A stretch of DNA of 64,000 nucleotides, from positions 15,891,664 through 15,955,663 of the forward strand of contig OZ022257.1 in NCBI GenBank assembly GCA_963978905.1, read 5' to 3'. This document shows, in pieces, positions 1-12,920 of the stretch. A model generated the notes under the pieces. The model was not told the origin of the DNA. It made no database searches and saw only the letters and a program-made list of their open reading frames with translations. The DNA is from Trichostrongylus colubriformis (taxonomy: Eukaryota; Nematoda; Chromadorea; Rhabditida; Trichostrongylidae). Position 1 is the first letter of the stretch. Each line of letters begins with the position of its first letter. A program made the position numbers and the translations under genes.

Positions 1-120
1 CAAGGCCACATTTTACTATTACGCCAATATTTCAGTTTTAGGGTAATGAAGCATACGGTGGATATCTGGGCAAAGAATGGCGATCAATGGGTGAGTTTGA
101 ATGTCCAAATCATTACTTAC

Positions 121-202
121 ATGATCTGTTTTGCTGTTGCGCCTTTGTAGAGCCTGTTTGATAGGTTCATTTCGAAGCAACATTGTAGAGAAATAGTTGT
201 TA
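121..202 (-). CDS. Candidate internal exon at the window edge
   Basis: The minus strand shows CTCCAG, an 82-nt open stretch (27 full codons, reading NNYFSTMLLRNEPIKQALQ) and the donor GTAAGTAATG. Both splice signals are good, but there is no homology I can name. A gene could continue beyond the left edge. Treat as a hint only. Confidence 0.28.
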
Positions 203-1242
203 CTGGAGAACACTGACTCTAGCCGTGTTATAGATATGTCGGAGTATTCTAATGAACAAGTACAGATCGTAGCATGTCATAAGGAGCCGCTTTTCTGGTG
301 GTTGCTCCTCAGCTTCCACATATTAAAAGCAAATCTCATTCTACTTTTTGCTGCAATTTGACCCGTTTTTATTTGGGCAAGAGTCATTTCTCGCTCGACG
401 AAAGGTATTTGCATGGACTGGTTGACTGGAAGTTCCCGAAATGTCTTTGAACAAGCCGATACCTATTCAAATGTAAGTTCTATTGTTTTTTGGTTTATCG
501 TATGCAGTTTGATGAGCTCTGCGTTTGTATTATTTGTCTAATTTTCGAGCCTAACTCTTTTAAATTGCTGCACTTTTCCAAAAGAATTTTTGTCCACCTG
601 AAATTGTTTTTGAATTTGTCGCGGTGTTCCTGACGCCATGGCGTCGAAGATGCGATCTCTTGGGGTAGTTGTGATAGGAGAGGAGATGAATTAAGATTTC
701 CTTACCTTCTTTCAGAATTATAGATTGTTGCACCTGCAGATCGCACCCATCAAAGTACAAGATTTTATGGAGGATGGTTCACCAAACAGCTGTAAAAGGT
801 TCACATTGTGTGCTCGCGTGTCCAGGCACTCAGTTATCAAGCTGCTTTTATCTTATTGGCAGGAATGGCTACCTACGGCATTTTCTGGCTGTACCTCATT
901 GATTTGATAAGCTTTATTACTTGAGAGAGTCGTGTACCGTTAAACATTTTGATCCATAGAGATCACCAGGGTAACAAACAGAGTCTTGCGTTTATAGTCG
1001 TAAATGTAACAGGGATTTTCTTGAACGTTATCCACAATCCTTTGTCCCTGCCGCATAGCTAGCATGACTTCCAACTCTTCTCCACAAAAGATTTGCCATC
1101 AGAAGACGAGCACCATGGTCGACGACGCTTTCGATCCAGAACGTAAATATTGAATTTGGTTAGGTTTTTTATTTTGCTACGATATTAGTTCCAGCTTTTT
1201 TAACAATGGACTCTCAATCTCCCTGATGAATTGCATTTTGGT
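203..1242. other. Unassigned DNA
   Basis: No gene supported. A plus-strand stretch at 1064-1142 (ATG, open, GTAAAT donor) and another ending at a GTAAGT donor at 472 look exon-like, but neither has supporting neighbours. Minus-strand frames around 1040-1140 weakly resemble the basic D-x-K-R-R and 'vML' part of mariner transposases, too weakly to call. Confidence 0.3.
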
Positions 1243-1857
1243 ATAAACCACACAAATACAGAAATTTCAAGAAGGCGAGGGGATCTTTTGGAGGCTCCTT
1301 TTCGAAGGGGGGGGGGGGGGGGAGGATCGTATTTTTGAAATTTTCCACGCTCGACCTTAATTGGATGGTTTGAAAGTGTTCAGTGTTCCCGTTATAAGGT
1401 CCTATGTGCTACCAGAGACTTATAGATTCAGTCCACAATGGTGTGGTTTCTGCCAACACAGCACCGACTAAGGTAATTTATAGCATATCGCACGCAGAAA
1501 GTGTATCTCATAAAAGTGACAATGACCTATTGGAGTTTTACTAATTGTGTATTTCCACTGTTACGTGAACATTCCAATGACAGCTTTCACATGAAGGCTA
1601 TTTGTTACCAGAACACGCTTCTGACAATGACACGCAAAGTCCTGCTGTAACAGGCCCTGCTTTAGGCTAGCGCCTCCCAACGTCAAACCTATAAACTTCC
1701 GTTCTATTGGACAGCTTAACTCGTTCCAGTTTCCTGACTGGTTCCTTGGGACTGATTGACGTACATTGCTCTTTCAGTGAATCCTATCTTGAAAATAGCT
1801 TTTCAGTAGAACTCCGGCCAGCTTTCCAACGAAAGTGTGAAAATGAGGACGATTCGT
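1243..1857 (+). repeat. Dispersed repeat, copy 1 (pairs with 7323-7940)
   Basis: About 615 bp that recurs at 7323-7940 in the same orientation with roughly 90% match by eye (shared blocks such as GGATGGTTTGAAAGTGTTCA and AACTTCCGTTCTATTGGACA). It includes a 16-base G run near 1308-1323. No coding sequence was recognised. Confidence 0.85.
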
Positions 1858-4039
1858 ATTTTTATTTTGTTGTATATTTGTATTTGTACACTTTGTTTTA
1901 TGTAAGTAGTTATTTGTTTATGGTTGAAGATGTTTTTGTTTCTAGGTATTATTCAGTTGTTATACAAAGTTGAATGAACTCGTCTTTTGACAAAAAATTT
2001 TGTAAACATTTAAAAAACCTTCACTGATACCACAAATTGTAGCAAATTGAAAATTAACAATCACAGAGTAAGATGGGATCGTGTTGAGGCCCCTTTTTTA
2101 GGGAGGTCGTGTTTTTTGAGAATTTTCCCCAGCTGAACGCTTGACCCTGCAGGAAAGGGTTCAGCAGGCATTAACTCGTGTTTAAACGATTCAAAGAAAT
2201 GTCGTGGGGTCACTTTGGAAAGGAGTCACGGCACATAATTTTTCTACAGTTTTTAAGTTCTGTGTGTTTCATGCCATTGCATTGTTTTCATTGTACTAGG
2301 CTATGCTAAGAAATAATATCGGTGATGATACGTGATTTCAGGGTGAGTTTGGGTCGGGCTGGAGTGGAAGGAGACGAAACTTTACTTATTCTCCCGCAAG
2401 TTCGCAAACGTGAATGAAGGTGAAAACGAAGGACGCGTACACTTCGATTTCGTTACTACAGCAGGTAATGGCGGTTGCTTGTCTCGGTAGAATAAAGCGG
2501 GTACGATTCCTAACCTGAGCCTAAATAGGTGGAAGACCTGTGTAATAAGTTCCATGTGTATAAAGCCTAGGAATGGTTTATTCCTTCACAGCTTTTTCCC
2601 CTCGCCAGGCTTGAGGACAATGGTAGGTGTAACATGGGCAATGAAGAATTCTTGAAGTGTTCCATCCAAATGGAAATTGGAAGGCTAAGAAGACCGTATG
2701 TTGTGGAGTCCCTAGTGAAAGGGCTTACTCTGGCTTTGTGGCCAGGCTCCGCCTTTTATGACAGAGTGCGCCGCCAAGGGTCAATTTTGCCGAATAGCGA
2801 CTGAGGTGTAGAGCCACAGCCCATTGACATTCGGCAATTTTTGCTGGCAGAGTAACAATGATAATAGAGTGCGATTATACTTATTGTATCGTGTTATGCG
2901 TGTCCATCGAAAGTACTCGGTGATTCACGTGACGGTTTCGTGCTGAAAACGTCCAGCCGTCGGTATCAAAGATTGATCTGGATTATGCAATAGATTTACC
3001 TTTACCACTGCCTAAAACTCACACCCTTCTGGGAGTGTCATGTCATGTCTTTGCGTGAATTCATGGAGCGTGAAGTCGGAACATCCCCTTCCCGCCCCTC
3101 ACCCCCCCCCCCCCCCCCCCCACTCAAAAGGAAAAACCTAAAAGAATCAACACGATATCCTCCTAAGCGTAGCGGGATAGAGCTTTGTTGCTGTAGATGA
3201 AACAATTTTCGCTGTATCTTTTCTATAATGAATTTTAACATCATCAAATACACATGATTTCTAGTTTAGATATTTTCATAATATATCCACTAGTCCAATC
3301 TTTTGGTTCTCTACACGAATCTTGTCGAGGAAAACTTCTAGAAATTTCGAAGTGGCTCAATTCAAATGGTAGCAACTTTCTTCAAATTTAGCTGTATGGT
3401 TGCGTATTTCTAGTTCTGAGTGAGGGAAGCGTTGCTTTCTGGTGACTATATGAACTACACCACATCTTCGGAAAGAAGAAAGTTATTTTGTAGAAAGCCG
3501 GTCGGAAATTTTTTTTGTCGGAGTGGCGAAATCTTCCCACAGTTCCTTGGGAAAATGAACTGTTGTCTCTGTAATGCCTCCAGTGCCCACTCCTGCTCTC
3601 AGTGATCCAACCGGCTAATAACTGATGTTTGTTGGTCCCGCTGCGGAATGCGCCATGAATGAGGTTTTCGTCCACATTACCATTGGATACAAACGTTTTT
3701 CCGGTCCTCATGGTGGCTGCTAACACCAGATTACATACTTACAATCGTAGTAAGATATGAAAGAAGTCCATATCAGCTAATTTTCCGTTTTCATCCCATT
3801 GTTTCTGGGGTGTCCATCCACAGTGGTACCCGTTGATAGATTACGTTTTCCACAGTTCCACGTTTTCCACCGGCGAATTTCGAAGGTTTCTCTATACGTG
3901 GTTTCCTTGTCAGCGGACCAACGAAAGGGCTATTGGCGCTGACCGGTTTCATGGTGGATCGCGCCATGCATGAGGTTTCCATGATGATTAAGTTGAATTA
4001 TTTTCGGGTTCGAACCCAATTAGTCAGTTTTATCATTTC
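1858..4039. other. Repeat-rich DNA without supported gene
   Basis: A segment at about 2000-2110 matches, on the opposite strand, the C/T-rich repeat at 60930-61035 (AGCAAATTGAAAA, AACAATAACAG-type blocks). A run of C at 3103-3121 and purine-rich patches are present. A near-repeat of GCGCCATGAATGAGGTTT / GCGCCATGCATGAGGTTT occurs at about 3650 and 3962. No exon chain was found. Confidence 0.5.
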
Positions 4040-4195
4040 TCTCCTTACACTTCAGGCCCTCAGCCTGAGAAATTCTGTTGATCACTGCCTACCTTAACGA
4101 TTGGGATCCCCTCCCCACCTCCTAGCAGACCAAATACGACAACCGCCCTCCCCCATGAAGATTTCTTGAGGGCGGCTTGACCCAGCTTTTCTGGT
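4040..4195 (+). repeat. Dispersed repeat shared with 60525-60665
   Basis: The block CAGCCTGAGAAATTCTGTTG and the following GATCACTGCCTACC recur at 60550-60590 in the same order, with related flanks ending in GGCTTGACC. Confidence 0.7.
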
Positions 4196-4264
4196 TGATT
4201 TATGGTTCTATTTAATGATTTTTGGCAAAATATTCGGGCACATATGTATATTTTGTCAGTAATC

Positions 4265-4545
4265 AGGCATGTATTCAACCAGTTGGCTGGCGCAGACTAC
4301 TGTGCGCGAAACACCATGTGCTTCAGTAGGTAGAGCGAAATTGCTCTTTTTCTTGAGGACAGATTATTTCAGTGCACGTCCCGCCTACCGCCTACCACGT
4401 CTAGCTCAAGATGGTCCATGTGTGGTCTTTACTTCTTGTTCCACGCCCTACCTATTCCACGCTCGTCCCCATCTACACAGGTCGTTTTTCATATAATGCC
4501 TAGTTTCGTAACAGACGGAGGGACGGACGGAGGGACCAACGTACT
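4265..4545 (+). repeat. Dispersed repeat shared with 47755-48180
   Basis: Shared blocks: GGCGCA..CTACTGTGCGCG, GGTCCATGTGTGGTC, ACTTCTT, CACAGGTCGTTTTTCATATA, then ATGCCTA-TTTCGTGA. The end is a GGACGGAGG-type short tandem run. Confidence 0.75.
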
Positions 4546-4587
4546 CACAGACGAAGCTTTTTTTTCCATGTAGAGATAGGGATTATA

Positions 4588-5575
4588 GGGTCACTCTATA
4601 GGTAGTGCCGTTTTTTTTGAACGAAAATTTTTCCTATAAAATTTCGAGTTTTTGCGACATGTTGTACTTCATTGCGGAGAAAGACTACAAAATTACATTC
4701 AGTTTCTGTATGCATCATAATGGGGCCGATGTGCAGGCTGGTGAGTATCACTTTCAGGCTGGTTCAGTCGACAAATATTGTCTAAACTGGCAGTTGATTA
4801 AAACACTATACATACTTTACTCTAGGAAAATTTACCTATCATGTGTCCCTTACTCGGCCACGACCTCTTCAGCGAACTCCATCAACTGGTTGCTTGAAAA
4901 GTCACGTCGCTCTTTTTCCACATTGAGTTTTTCCGTCGCAGCCCGCTGATTTTTGACGATCTCTTCGAACCAAGGGGCGAAGATCTTCTCTACCCATCAG
5001 CTGGTGAAATATCAAGAGGAAGATAGAGAACAGGGACGGGGTGACATTATTGACCGGATTTCTTATGTTCTGTTGAAAAAAAAAATAAACCGCGTAATAA
5101 TGTCGACCGGCCGCTATCACACAGTTTTAAGATTCAATGTGAATCTTAGCCGAATTAAAAGCGAACCATATTTTCGGTTAGCAGGAAAATCCCTTCGAAT
5201 AGTTAATAGAGAAATGCTAAGCAAGGGATTTGAAAGGAAAAATTTCATTTCCAGTGAACGTGAACGCTTTCGGAGAAAGCAATACAGAAAAAGAGCCACG
5301 AGACTTCTTGGGCAACCAGATACTGAAAGTTGCAGAAGTGGTCGGGGCTAAGTTCGAAACACATGATTAGTTGATTTTCTCAACGTGAAATACAGTCTTT
5401 CGACGACTGGCCACTTTTTGTCGACTGGTTCTACCTCCAGCCTGAATGTCGGACTCATTCTAACATACTCAAAAACTACATCAATTTTTCTAGAGCAGAA
5501 AAGTTTCTTTCAAATGATATACGACATGCTGCACAAACTCGTAACTTTATGGGAAAAATTTCTGTAAAAATCCAG
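4588..5575. mobile_element. Fold-back element, diverged copy (family of 39918-40947)
   Basis: The left end GGGTCACTCTATAGGTAGTG and downstream blocks (CGACATGTTGTACTTCATT, GGGGCCGATGTGCAGGCTGG, ACGACCTCTTC) parallel the left arm of 39918-40947. The right part carries the matching arm inverted (TACGACATGCTGCACAAACTC at about 5520). The interior open frame (plus strand, ending about 5351) aligns with the interior frame of the other copy. Terminal bases are degraded, so this is an old copy. Confidence 0.7.
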
Positions 5576-5880
5576 TAGTAACCAGGAAGGTGAATATTGC
5601 ATGTCTCAAAATTTCAAAAAAGTGAATCACTTCTGTGGCTTGAAATGCCCTTTTGAGCAAATACGACTCCATAGTGCACGAGCACCAAAACCTGTTCTAT
5701 ACCTAGTAGAGACAAGTATCGATCGCTTTTGGTGTGTTTATCGTGGCATTAGCCTTTTGAAAATGTCCATTCAGACAAAGCAAGGTATCCGAGTGAATGC
5801 TCTTTTTGCAATTGTAACCCTCACTTCTCTAAAGGCACATTTCAGCGACTACAAATGAATGGACGATTTGTGGCAGCTTT

Positions 5881-5963
5881 GGCCACGTTCATACTTTACG
5901 GCACGTGCGGCGGTGGAGTCAAGCTGGCGTAGCCGCCGTGCCGCGGAGTATGAACACGGCCTT
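5881..5963. mobile_element. Short MITE (GGCC-TTCATACTTT family)
   Basis: An 83-bp hairpin: GGCCACGTTCATACTTTACG at the left and the near-inverse GAGTATGAACACGGCC at the right, GC-rich centre. Same termini as 22190-22346 and 33813-33973. Confidence 0.8.
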
Positions 5964-5975
5964 AGGAAGCCCCAT

Positions 5976-7322
5976 TGATTTGATCCTTCCTGCGCCACAG
6001 AGGTAATGTAAAGAATGAATACCTGAAGCAATGTCCATAAGCGACTTTCGATGAATCGTGGCATGATCTTTCAATTATGGTTGTTGGTGGCAGGTTGACC
6101 TCTACGGTCGACGGTCTCCAAGACTCTGAAAAGGCGATGACGCCGAAACGTCAGACGGAAATAAAAGTGATTGACAATTTTGGTTGAAGCTGGAACATCC
6201 GAACAACCAGAATACCTGAAGCTTTCAAAACCTGAAATTCTCAAAGCATGGCGAGATTTCTGTACAGAGTGAGTTCACTATCAGTGAGCGTCATTCACTG
6301 CCAGAGCCAATGACTTTCAACCACGTAGAATATTTTCGCAGCAACTACAGCAACGATTATCACCTTTCATATTGCAGTGGACTCCAAACGGGATTTCTGG
6401 AAGTACCTTCGTGTAGAATTGCACTTTTCATGGTCCTCCCCTATATTTCGTCAGTGTTCGTGGCTGGCTATAACACTGACGTATTTCATAAACTGTGAAA
6501 AATGGCGTTTCTCTCACCGTAATTTGCTCTTTCGTCTTGTTTACCGTGGTGCTCTGGAGTCGAAAAGGTATGCGATGTTTTCGTAATCCAAGTTCTGAGA
6601 GACGACTGAGAAAAAGTCGAAAAAGAGAAAAAGGAGTCTGAAGCCCAGCTGCGAGAAGAATAGATGCACTCGTACCCTCTCGCACTTTTCTAGTTCGCGT
6701 GCATCATAATAAACCGATATTCTTATGGAATGATTTAATGGCGCACGGGCACATGTACGCCTCACCATCAGAACCGTTACATAATTCTTGCATATGTACC
6801 TGTTTTGAATACATACCATTTCCTTTTTTTGGTATGATCAAATCCGGCAAATGAGAGGCTTTAGTCTATAATAGGAAGCATACGCGACGGCTCTCCCCGA
6901 TGCAGTAGAGGCATAGAGGCACATCGAGTGTGCTGTGCTCAAATGTCTTGATTCAGAAAGTAGATCGTTGCGAGAGGCCCTTCACTGCTTCGGAGAAAAG
7001 CCATAAGATAACTTTGAAAATTGCAATAGGATGCACAGATCGTGTCTGTTAGCAAAGCCTAGTTAGAAAAGTCAATCCAGTCGATCCCATGCATATATGA
7101 GCAGAAGAAGGTGTGTATTTTTACGGTGAATTACCTATCATACGCTATGCCGTCCACCCATAATACGCCAAGTGGTATAGATGTTTTTGTGGCTTAGGTC
7201 AAGACATTCGAACTAGACCACTACGTCACGCAAAATACGTCACTGCATATGACAAATGCCTTGCTGCATTCGTCATGCATTGGCTACCGTGCAAAGAAAG
7301 GTGGACATAGTGAACCCTCCCA
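5976..7322. other. Unassigned DNA
   Basis: No supported gene. A few open frames lack splice or domain support. Nothing structured was recognised apart from the flanking repeats. Confidence 0.5.
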
Positions 7323-7940
7323 ATAAATCACACAAATACCGAAATCTGAAGAAGCTGGGGAGGGGATCTATTGGAAGCCCCTTTTTGAAGGGGGAGGGAT
7401 CATATTTTTGAAAATTTTTCTCCGACACCACGCTTAACCTTAATTGGATGGTTTGAAAGTGTTCAGTGTTCCCGTTATGTAGTCCTATGTGCTACCACAG
7501 AGTTATAGATTCGGTCGGCAACGGTGTGGTTTCTGCCAAACAGCACGGACTATGGTAATTTATAGCATATCGCACGCAGAAAGTGTATCTCATAAGAGTG
7601 ACAATGACCTATTGGACTTTTACTAATAGTGTATTTCCACTGTTACGTAAACATTCTAATGACAGCTTTCACATGAAGGCCATTTGTTACCAAAACACGC
7701 TTCTGACAAAGACACGCAAAGCCTTGCTGTAACAGGCCCTGCTTTAGGCTAGCGCCTCCCAACGTCAAACCTATAAACTTCCGTTCTATTGGACAGCTTA
7801 ACTCGTTCCCGTTTCTTGACTAGTTTGTTGGGATTGATTAACGCACATTGCTCTTCCGGTGGATGCTATCACGAAAATAACTTTCAGAAAATGTCTGGTT
7901 AGCCTTTCAACGGAAGGGTAAAAATGAATCATTCTCACAT
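7323..7940 (+). repeat. Dispersed repeat, copy 2
   Basis: Same orientation and order of blocks as 1243-1857, including the CATAAAAGTGACAATGACC-like segment. The 6.1 kb between the copies has no gag or pol, so they are not treated as LTRs. Confidence 0.85.
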
Positions 7941-8104
7941 GACCAATCTATTTTTTTTTTGGAATAATTGTAGTAACGTTTGTATTTTATTTGTGCTGCA
8001 CAGGGCTCCTTTGGCCAGTCCATGTACAATGCAGCATCTTTATCCTATTAGGCCGATGACGAAGCACTTCACCGACAGATGTGGATGATAAACTTTATTA
8101 TTTC

Positions 8105-8519
8105 AAAGGCACACCATGCGATAATCAGATTAGTGGCTCACTTTCTTGGGACAAGTAGGTCCTTGGGTGACTGTTCAGAGTGAACCTTTGTTGCAACTGC
8201 ACGGTGCACTCTCACGGTGTTATGGCTGCTTGAACACAACCATGTCACACCCACCGAAAGAAACCACACCCGGCCTAGGACGAACAATTTCCAACTTGGA
8301 AGCTGCTTTCATCATCAAAATGGCTATTTTGTCAAATCATCTTCTTTTATCACAAGTTTCCGTCTCCACGAAAGCGCCATAATAGAAATTTGTTCGTCTG
8401 AAGCCAGGTATGATTTGATAGGGTGAGCGTGGCTCGATTGTATTCAAGCAGGCACAACACCGTGAGAGTATTGCCCCAAGAAAGTAAGCCACTAATATGA
8501 TTATCGCGTGGTGTGCCTC
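8105..8519. mobile_element. MITE with AAAGGCACACC inverted ends
   Basis: The left end AAAGGCACACCATGCGATAA extends through AGTGGCTCACTTTCTTGG. The right end is its inverse (CCAAGAAAGTAAGCCACTAA ... GTGGTGTGCCTCT). About 50-bp inverted repeats enclose ~310 bp. The interior ACACCCGGCCTAGGACGAAC is shared with 18630-19301. Confidence 0.85.
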
Positions 8520-11500
8520 TAAGCAGGCGTTTACCTGGCATTTGATCTTTTGGCCTCACAGAGCCACATGTTATCACTACCTACATACCTCTACCGTCAC
8601 TAGCGTACTATTGTTGCTCATACATGCATTCAAAGGCACCGGGGGGGGGGGGGTGGGGGGGTAAGGAGGACATGAGAACTGAAAACGAATATTTCACTTT
8701 CGGAGAGCAGATGTGTGGCGAAACTTCCATTGAAAAAGCGCTTGGGGACACGATCTCGCAGCGCTGCGAGTCGTTCTGCCGTTCATCCGCCCGGGAGTTG
8801 CCGGTGAGGGAGGGACATCGTTCGCAACCGGCTGATTGAGATCCTCTTTCGTCTGCAATCTACCCCGGCTAGTGACGCAGAGGTAAAAGAAGTTTTCCAG
8901 TTCCTATTTCACTGGGTTTTCACCGTTTTGTGTCGTTCTATTCCTACTGTTGAACTGCTGAACACCCTTACTTTCATACTCCACAATCTGCCAAATTTAT
9001 CCCTTGCGGTATCTTTAGTTGGCAAAAGGGCTTGGTTAGGGTCAAGGTGGGTTAAGAAATCTTGAGAGGTTGTATCATCAGTGTAAAATCGGTGGAGGGG
9101 GAGGAATCATACTTTTAAAAAAATTCTCAATGTATTGGTTGACCCTGGTGTGAACGAGCTTCGCAACCCGCTTCCTGTCTATGAAATTGAAACCCACCCA
9201 GAGTAAGCTGTCATGGCTCCCCCGTAACTGCAGTCAGGTAGTTAACACTTGTGTCGAGTACTCTGAAGACACTAACCTGAACCTGAGTAAACGCAATAGT
9301 TCATTCCAAAAGCCAAGTACACTTTCCAATGCACTTTATCCACTCTGTGTGTGTGAGTATCGCTACGGAGTAATCTAGCACGCAATCCTTTGTTCTTTGT
9401 GTACTTCTCCTTTGCCCTAGACCAGACTGATGCTTTCGATTTTTCGGCTAATCTTAGGGTAAATCAGTTTCTGACGAGTTCCTTCCTTCATCCTAAAAAA
9501 TATCCAGTTTTCGTGGGTGTCGACTGGTTTCTATCGTGTCAACAATGGATCACTATCACAAACATTTACTGCTACTACTGCAAGGTTTCTGAGGGTTAAG
9601 GGCACTCACAAACGTGACATATTGGTTGAGTAAAACTGACACCACTCAAAAAATCAGAAAAAACTCGATTTCCCCTCATTCTGCGTTAAAATCATCACTG
9701 GTTTACCCTGAAATGGGATCCGTCTTGTGATCAGCTGTTTCTGACAATCCCTTGAGATCGTGCAAGGTATTGAGGTCTCACGGGGAGGCATGGCGCGTGG
9801 TCGCTCTAATTCTTTTGATCGGAGGGGCCATTATTTGTCGTTCGTCGTGGACTCGATTTTCGTGGCTGTTTTGACAAAAATAGAGGTCTTATCACCCATC
9901 TCGTCTCGTTATCTGTCAGTTCCGCGAAAATGACTACCGCGTCTAACTCGCTTGCGAGCAATCGAGTGGAGCTGTTTTTTTGCGCTGGGTGCACTCACCC
10001 ACAGGGATCACCTGACGAAAATGGAACAGCGTGAGCTTACTCCCGCCTCTGCTGCAATCACTCTCGAAAAAACCGGCTTCTCATACAACACTCGCGATCG
10101 CTGAGCCCTCTTGCCGTCAGCGAACAATCCGGCTCCTGTTATATCAACGATTTTCCGTGTGATTATCTTTTTCGTCTACAGTTTTGATCGTAATTGCCGC
10201 ATTGTATTGATTCAACCTGATTTCTATACTCCGTGCGTATGCCTATGTGTCGTGTTTGTATCGTACTTTAATGCTGCATACATAACTGTGAACCGCATAA
10301 ATTATCGGCAGATTTGGATCGTCTCCTATCGGGTGGGTGAACTTCGACGCCCTCGTTCATTCAGTTCACTGAGCATTCACCCACGGGATTCTTATGTGTG
10401 CTGTTCGTTCCGTTCGGCTGAGTGCTGTTGGATTCGTTCGAGCAAGCGTTGCGTTTTCACTTCAGATCACCATACACTATGAATTTGAATATCAAGAGTA
10501 GTTACGATTCGCTTGTGCTCCAATGATCTGCACTTTGCTTATAATATAGGACCTTTTTTATTTTTTCCTCAAACCAATCCCTCGTTTTATTATAAGGAGG
10601 CAGGCATCGTGTCGAGGTAAATGAGTACTTCAGCGGGACCACACGTCATTTCGTAGGATGATCCCCCGCAAAAGATGTCACCGCCTGATCAACAAAAAAC
10701 GGCGGAGCGTTTGGTGGGTGGATGGTTAAATAGCCACTGAGGATTACGAAAAATGCCAGAATCTCTTATCTACTTTCGAACGCTTCCTAGTTCCCCTCAG
10801 GATTGCCCCTCAGTAATTGCCAAATCCTCCCCTCCAAAAATTGTCTCCATACTCCTTTCAAGGGAAATTCCTTGCATAGTTCTTGGTCCCAGCATTATTG
10901 TGTACCTCATAATGACATGCCTACCTGAACAGATAAACTCTCAAAGTCGACATACTCCTCAGAGGAGGTAGAAGTGCATGGCGTATCCCAAAGGCACAGA
11001 CCTTTCTAGTGCACTGTTCACACACAGAGTGAAGAAGTACGTGTTACTTTACGCTTTATTGGAGCAGAATGAATACCGATGTTCATTTCGTCTCTAAGCG
11101 CTCCTAACTCTTAGTTAATTCTTTCCCGATGTGGGGTCCGAATGTGTGGTTTCAGCACGAAATCGCTGCCAGGCACCTTTGCATCCATCGATTGGATGGT
11201 GGCTGTGAATCTTCAAATACCCTTAGATTCTCACATGAGAAGTGGTTGTTCAGTGATTTTTATGTTTGATGAAATATGCATGAAATTTGCCACTCTTCCG
11301 AAGAAAGGATTTATAGCTTTATTTGCATTGGTTTCTTGCATTTCAATCAGTGCAACGTGTCTTTCTTCTGCTTTTTCATTCTTTGGATAGCCACTATCCA
11401 TCACAGTTCTTCAAAATGTCGTCGTGTCTAATCGGTGTCTTTTCACAGGACCGCGAATTTTCGAAGCCTTACATGAATTTTACATATCACGGGCGCAAGC

Positions 11501-12164
11501 TTGCATAAGACCGACCTTCGCCTTTCTTACCTGTAAGCTTCACTATATTTTTCAGAGTGTTTTACCGAACCTTTATTCATGAAGTTTCGAAATCTGTGCT
11601 CCACAGTGGGTCCTCACCATTCGACCCCTCCTTTACGATGTTTCGCTCCTGTGATGAACTGAATTCCTTGGTATTTAGACAAGCTTTATTCGTGGAATGA
11701 TCCATGTAACAAAAGTTCCTTGACGTAAGAACTGGTAAAAATTGCTAATTCTGAAAATGGGACTACTGCTTGCCCTGGGCGTACTTTCCTACGTGGGACA
11801 ACACCGACGTTCGATCAGAGCCGCATGGATCCGTGATGAGTTGCGGTCTTCCACAGCGCACTGAAACATCGGGAGGAGTTGACAGACCTGGACTTTGTCG
11901 AGTGGTTTTGGAGACCTTTTCACATAGTATTAAGTTGGTGCATGGGTTTTGCGACACTTCCAAAATTTCTTGTGGTTCCACTGCTCTCAAACGTCGTCAA
12001 CTATTTGTTATAAAAACAAGTTGGAGCATGCTCCGATGATTTTCCTGTATTGTATATGAGGTAGTTTTGCTACATCGTAGCAAAAATTATTTCAAATTAG
12101 AAACACCCTTTTCTTTTAACCCTAGTTGAGGAAGCTGCAGACGATATCTATGCCGCACTTCCAT
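8520..12164. other. Unassigned DNA with G-runs
   Basis: Holds a G-rich run at 8641-8662 and a further G/A-rich repeat-like piece near 9090-9150 similar in wording to 1310-1370. No exon chain or domain was recognised in 3.6 kb on either strand. Confidence 0.45.
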
Positions 12165-12656
12165 AAAGGCATATTCCAGGATTATCAGGACATCACATCT
12201 CCTGCCGTGGATGGATAGTTCGACCCAAGCCACGTAGGCTGTACCTTTACCGAGGCGTGTTTGTCAGTTCCTGGAGCGTGCAGAGCCAAAGAATCTAGGG
12301 CAACAGCTCGGCCCCGCCCACCCCAGCCGGGGGTCTGCTTTACTCTTCGACTCGTATCTTTGGCATAGGTAGACCAGCTACTACATGCCAAGATCTTGAA
12401 ATTGGCAGTAAACCAATCGCCTCGTGAAGTAAACCCACTACTGAGTGACCTGACCCCACACTAGGCACCGGAACACTTGCAGCACGCCCCCGCCTGGGGT
12501 GGGCGGGGCCGAGCTGTTGCGCTAGATTCTTCAGCTCTGCACGCTCCAGGAACTGACTTCCACGCCTCGGTAAAGGTAAAGCCTTCGTGGCTCGGGTCGA
12601 ACCATCCATCCACGGCAGGAGATGTGATATCCCAATGATTCTGGAATGTGCCTTTA
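12165..12656. mobile_element. MITE with AAAGGCATATTCCAGG inverted ends, copy 1
   Basis: Inverted ends of about 190 bp: left AAAGGCATATTCCAGGATTA..CATCTCCTGCCGTGGATGG; the right is the inverse ending TCTGGAATGTGCCTTT. A second copy at 62132-62618 shares interior GGCCCCGCCCACCCCAGCC. It lies 265 bp upstream of the arrestin start codon. Confidence 0.9.
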
Positions 12657-12920
12657 AAATGTCATCCATGAAAATATAAGAGTGTTAAAAAAATGTCGTT
12701 AAAACTCCTTGATTGTGCTTTACCTTCAAAGTTAACGCTCTGTTCTAGATTTCGGAGTCCTGTCGCATGTTCGTTGGGGATTCGCGAAGTTTGGTTCACC
12801 ATTATAAACAATTTACTGTTTCGGAGTAACTGAAAAGATTTTTGGTGAGTATCCAACCTTTATAACATCTCCAAAACAATTGATGATAACGGATTTCAGT
12901 GACCATTTTTTATTGACTCA

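Noticed and set aside
1243..7940. LTR retrotransposon bounded by the two 615-bp repeats
   Set aside because: No gag, protease, reverse transcriptase or integrase between them, and other unrelated elements occupy the interval.
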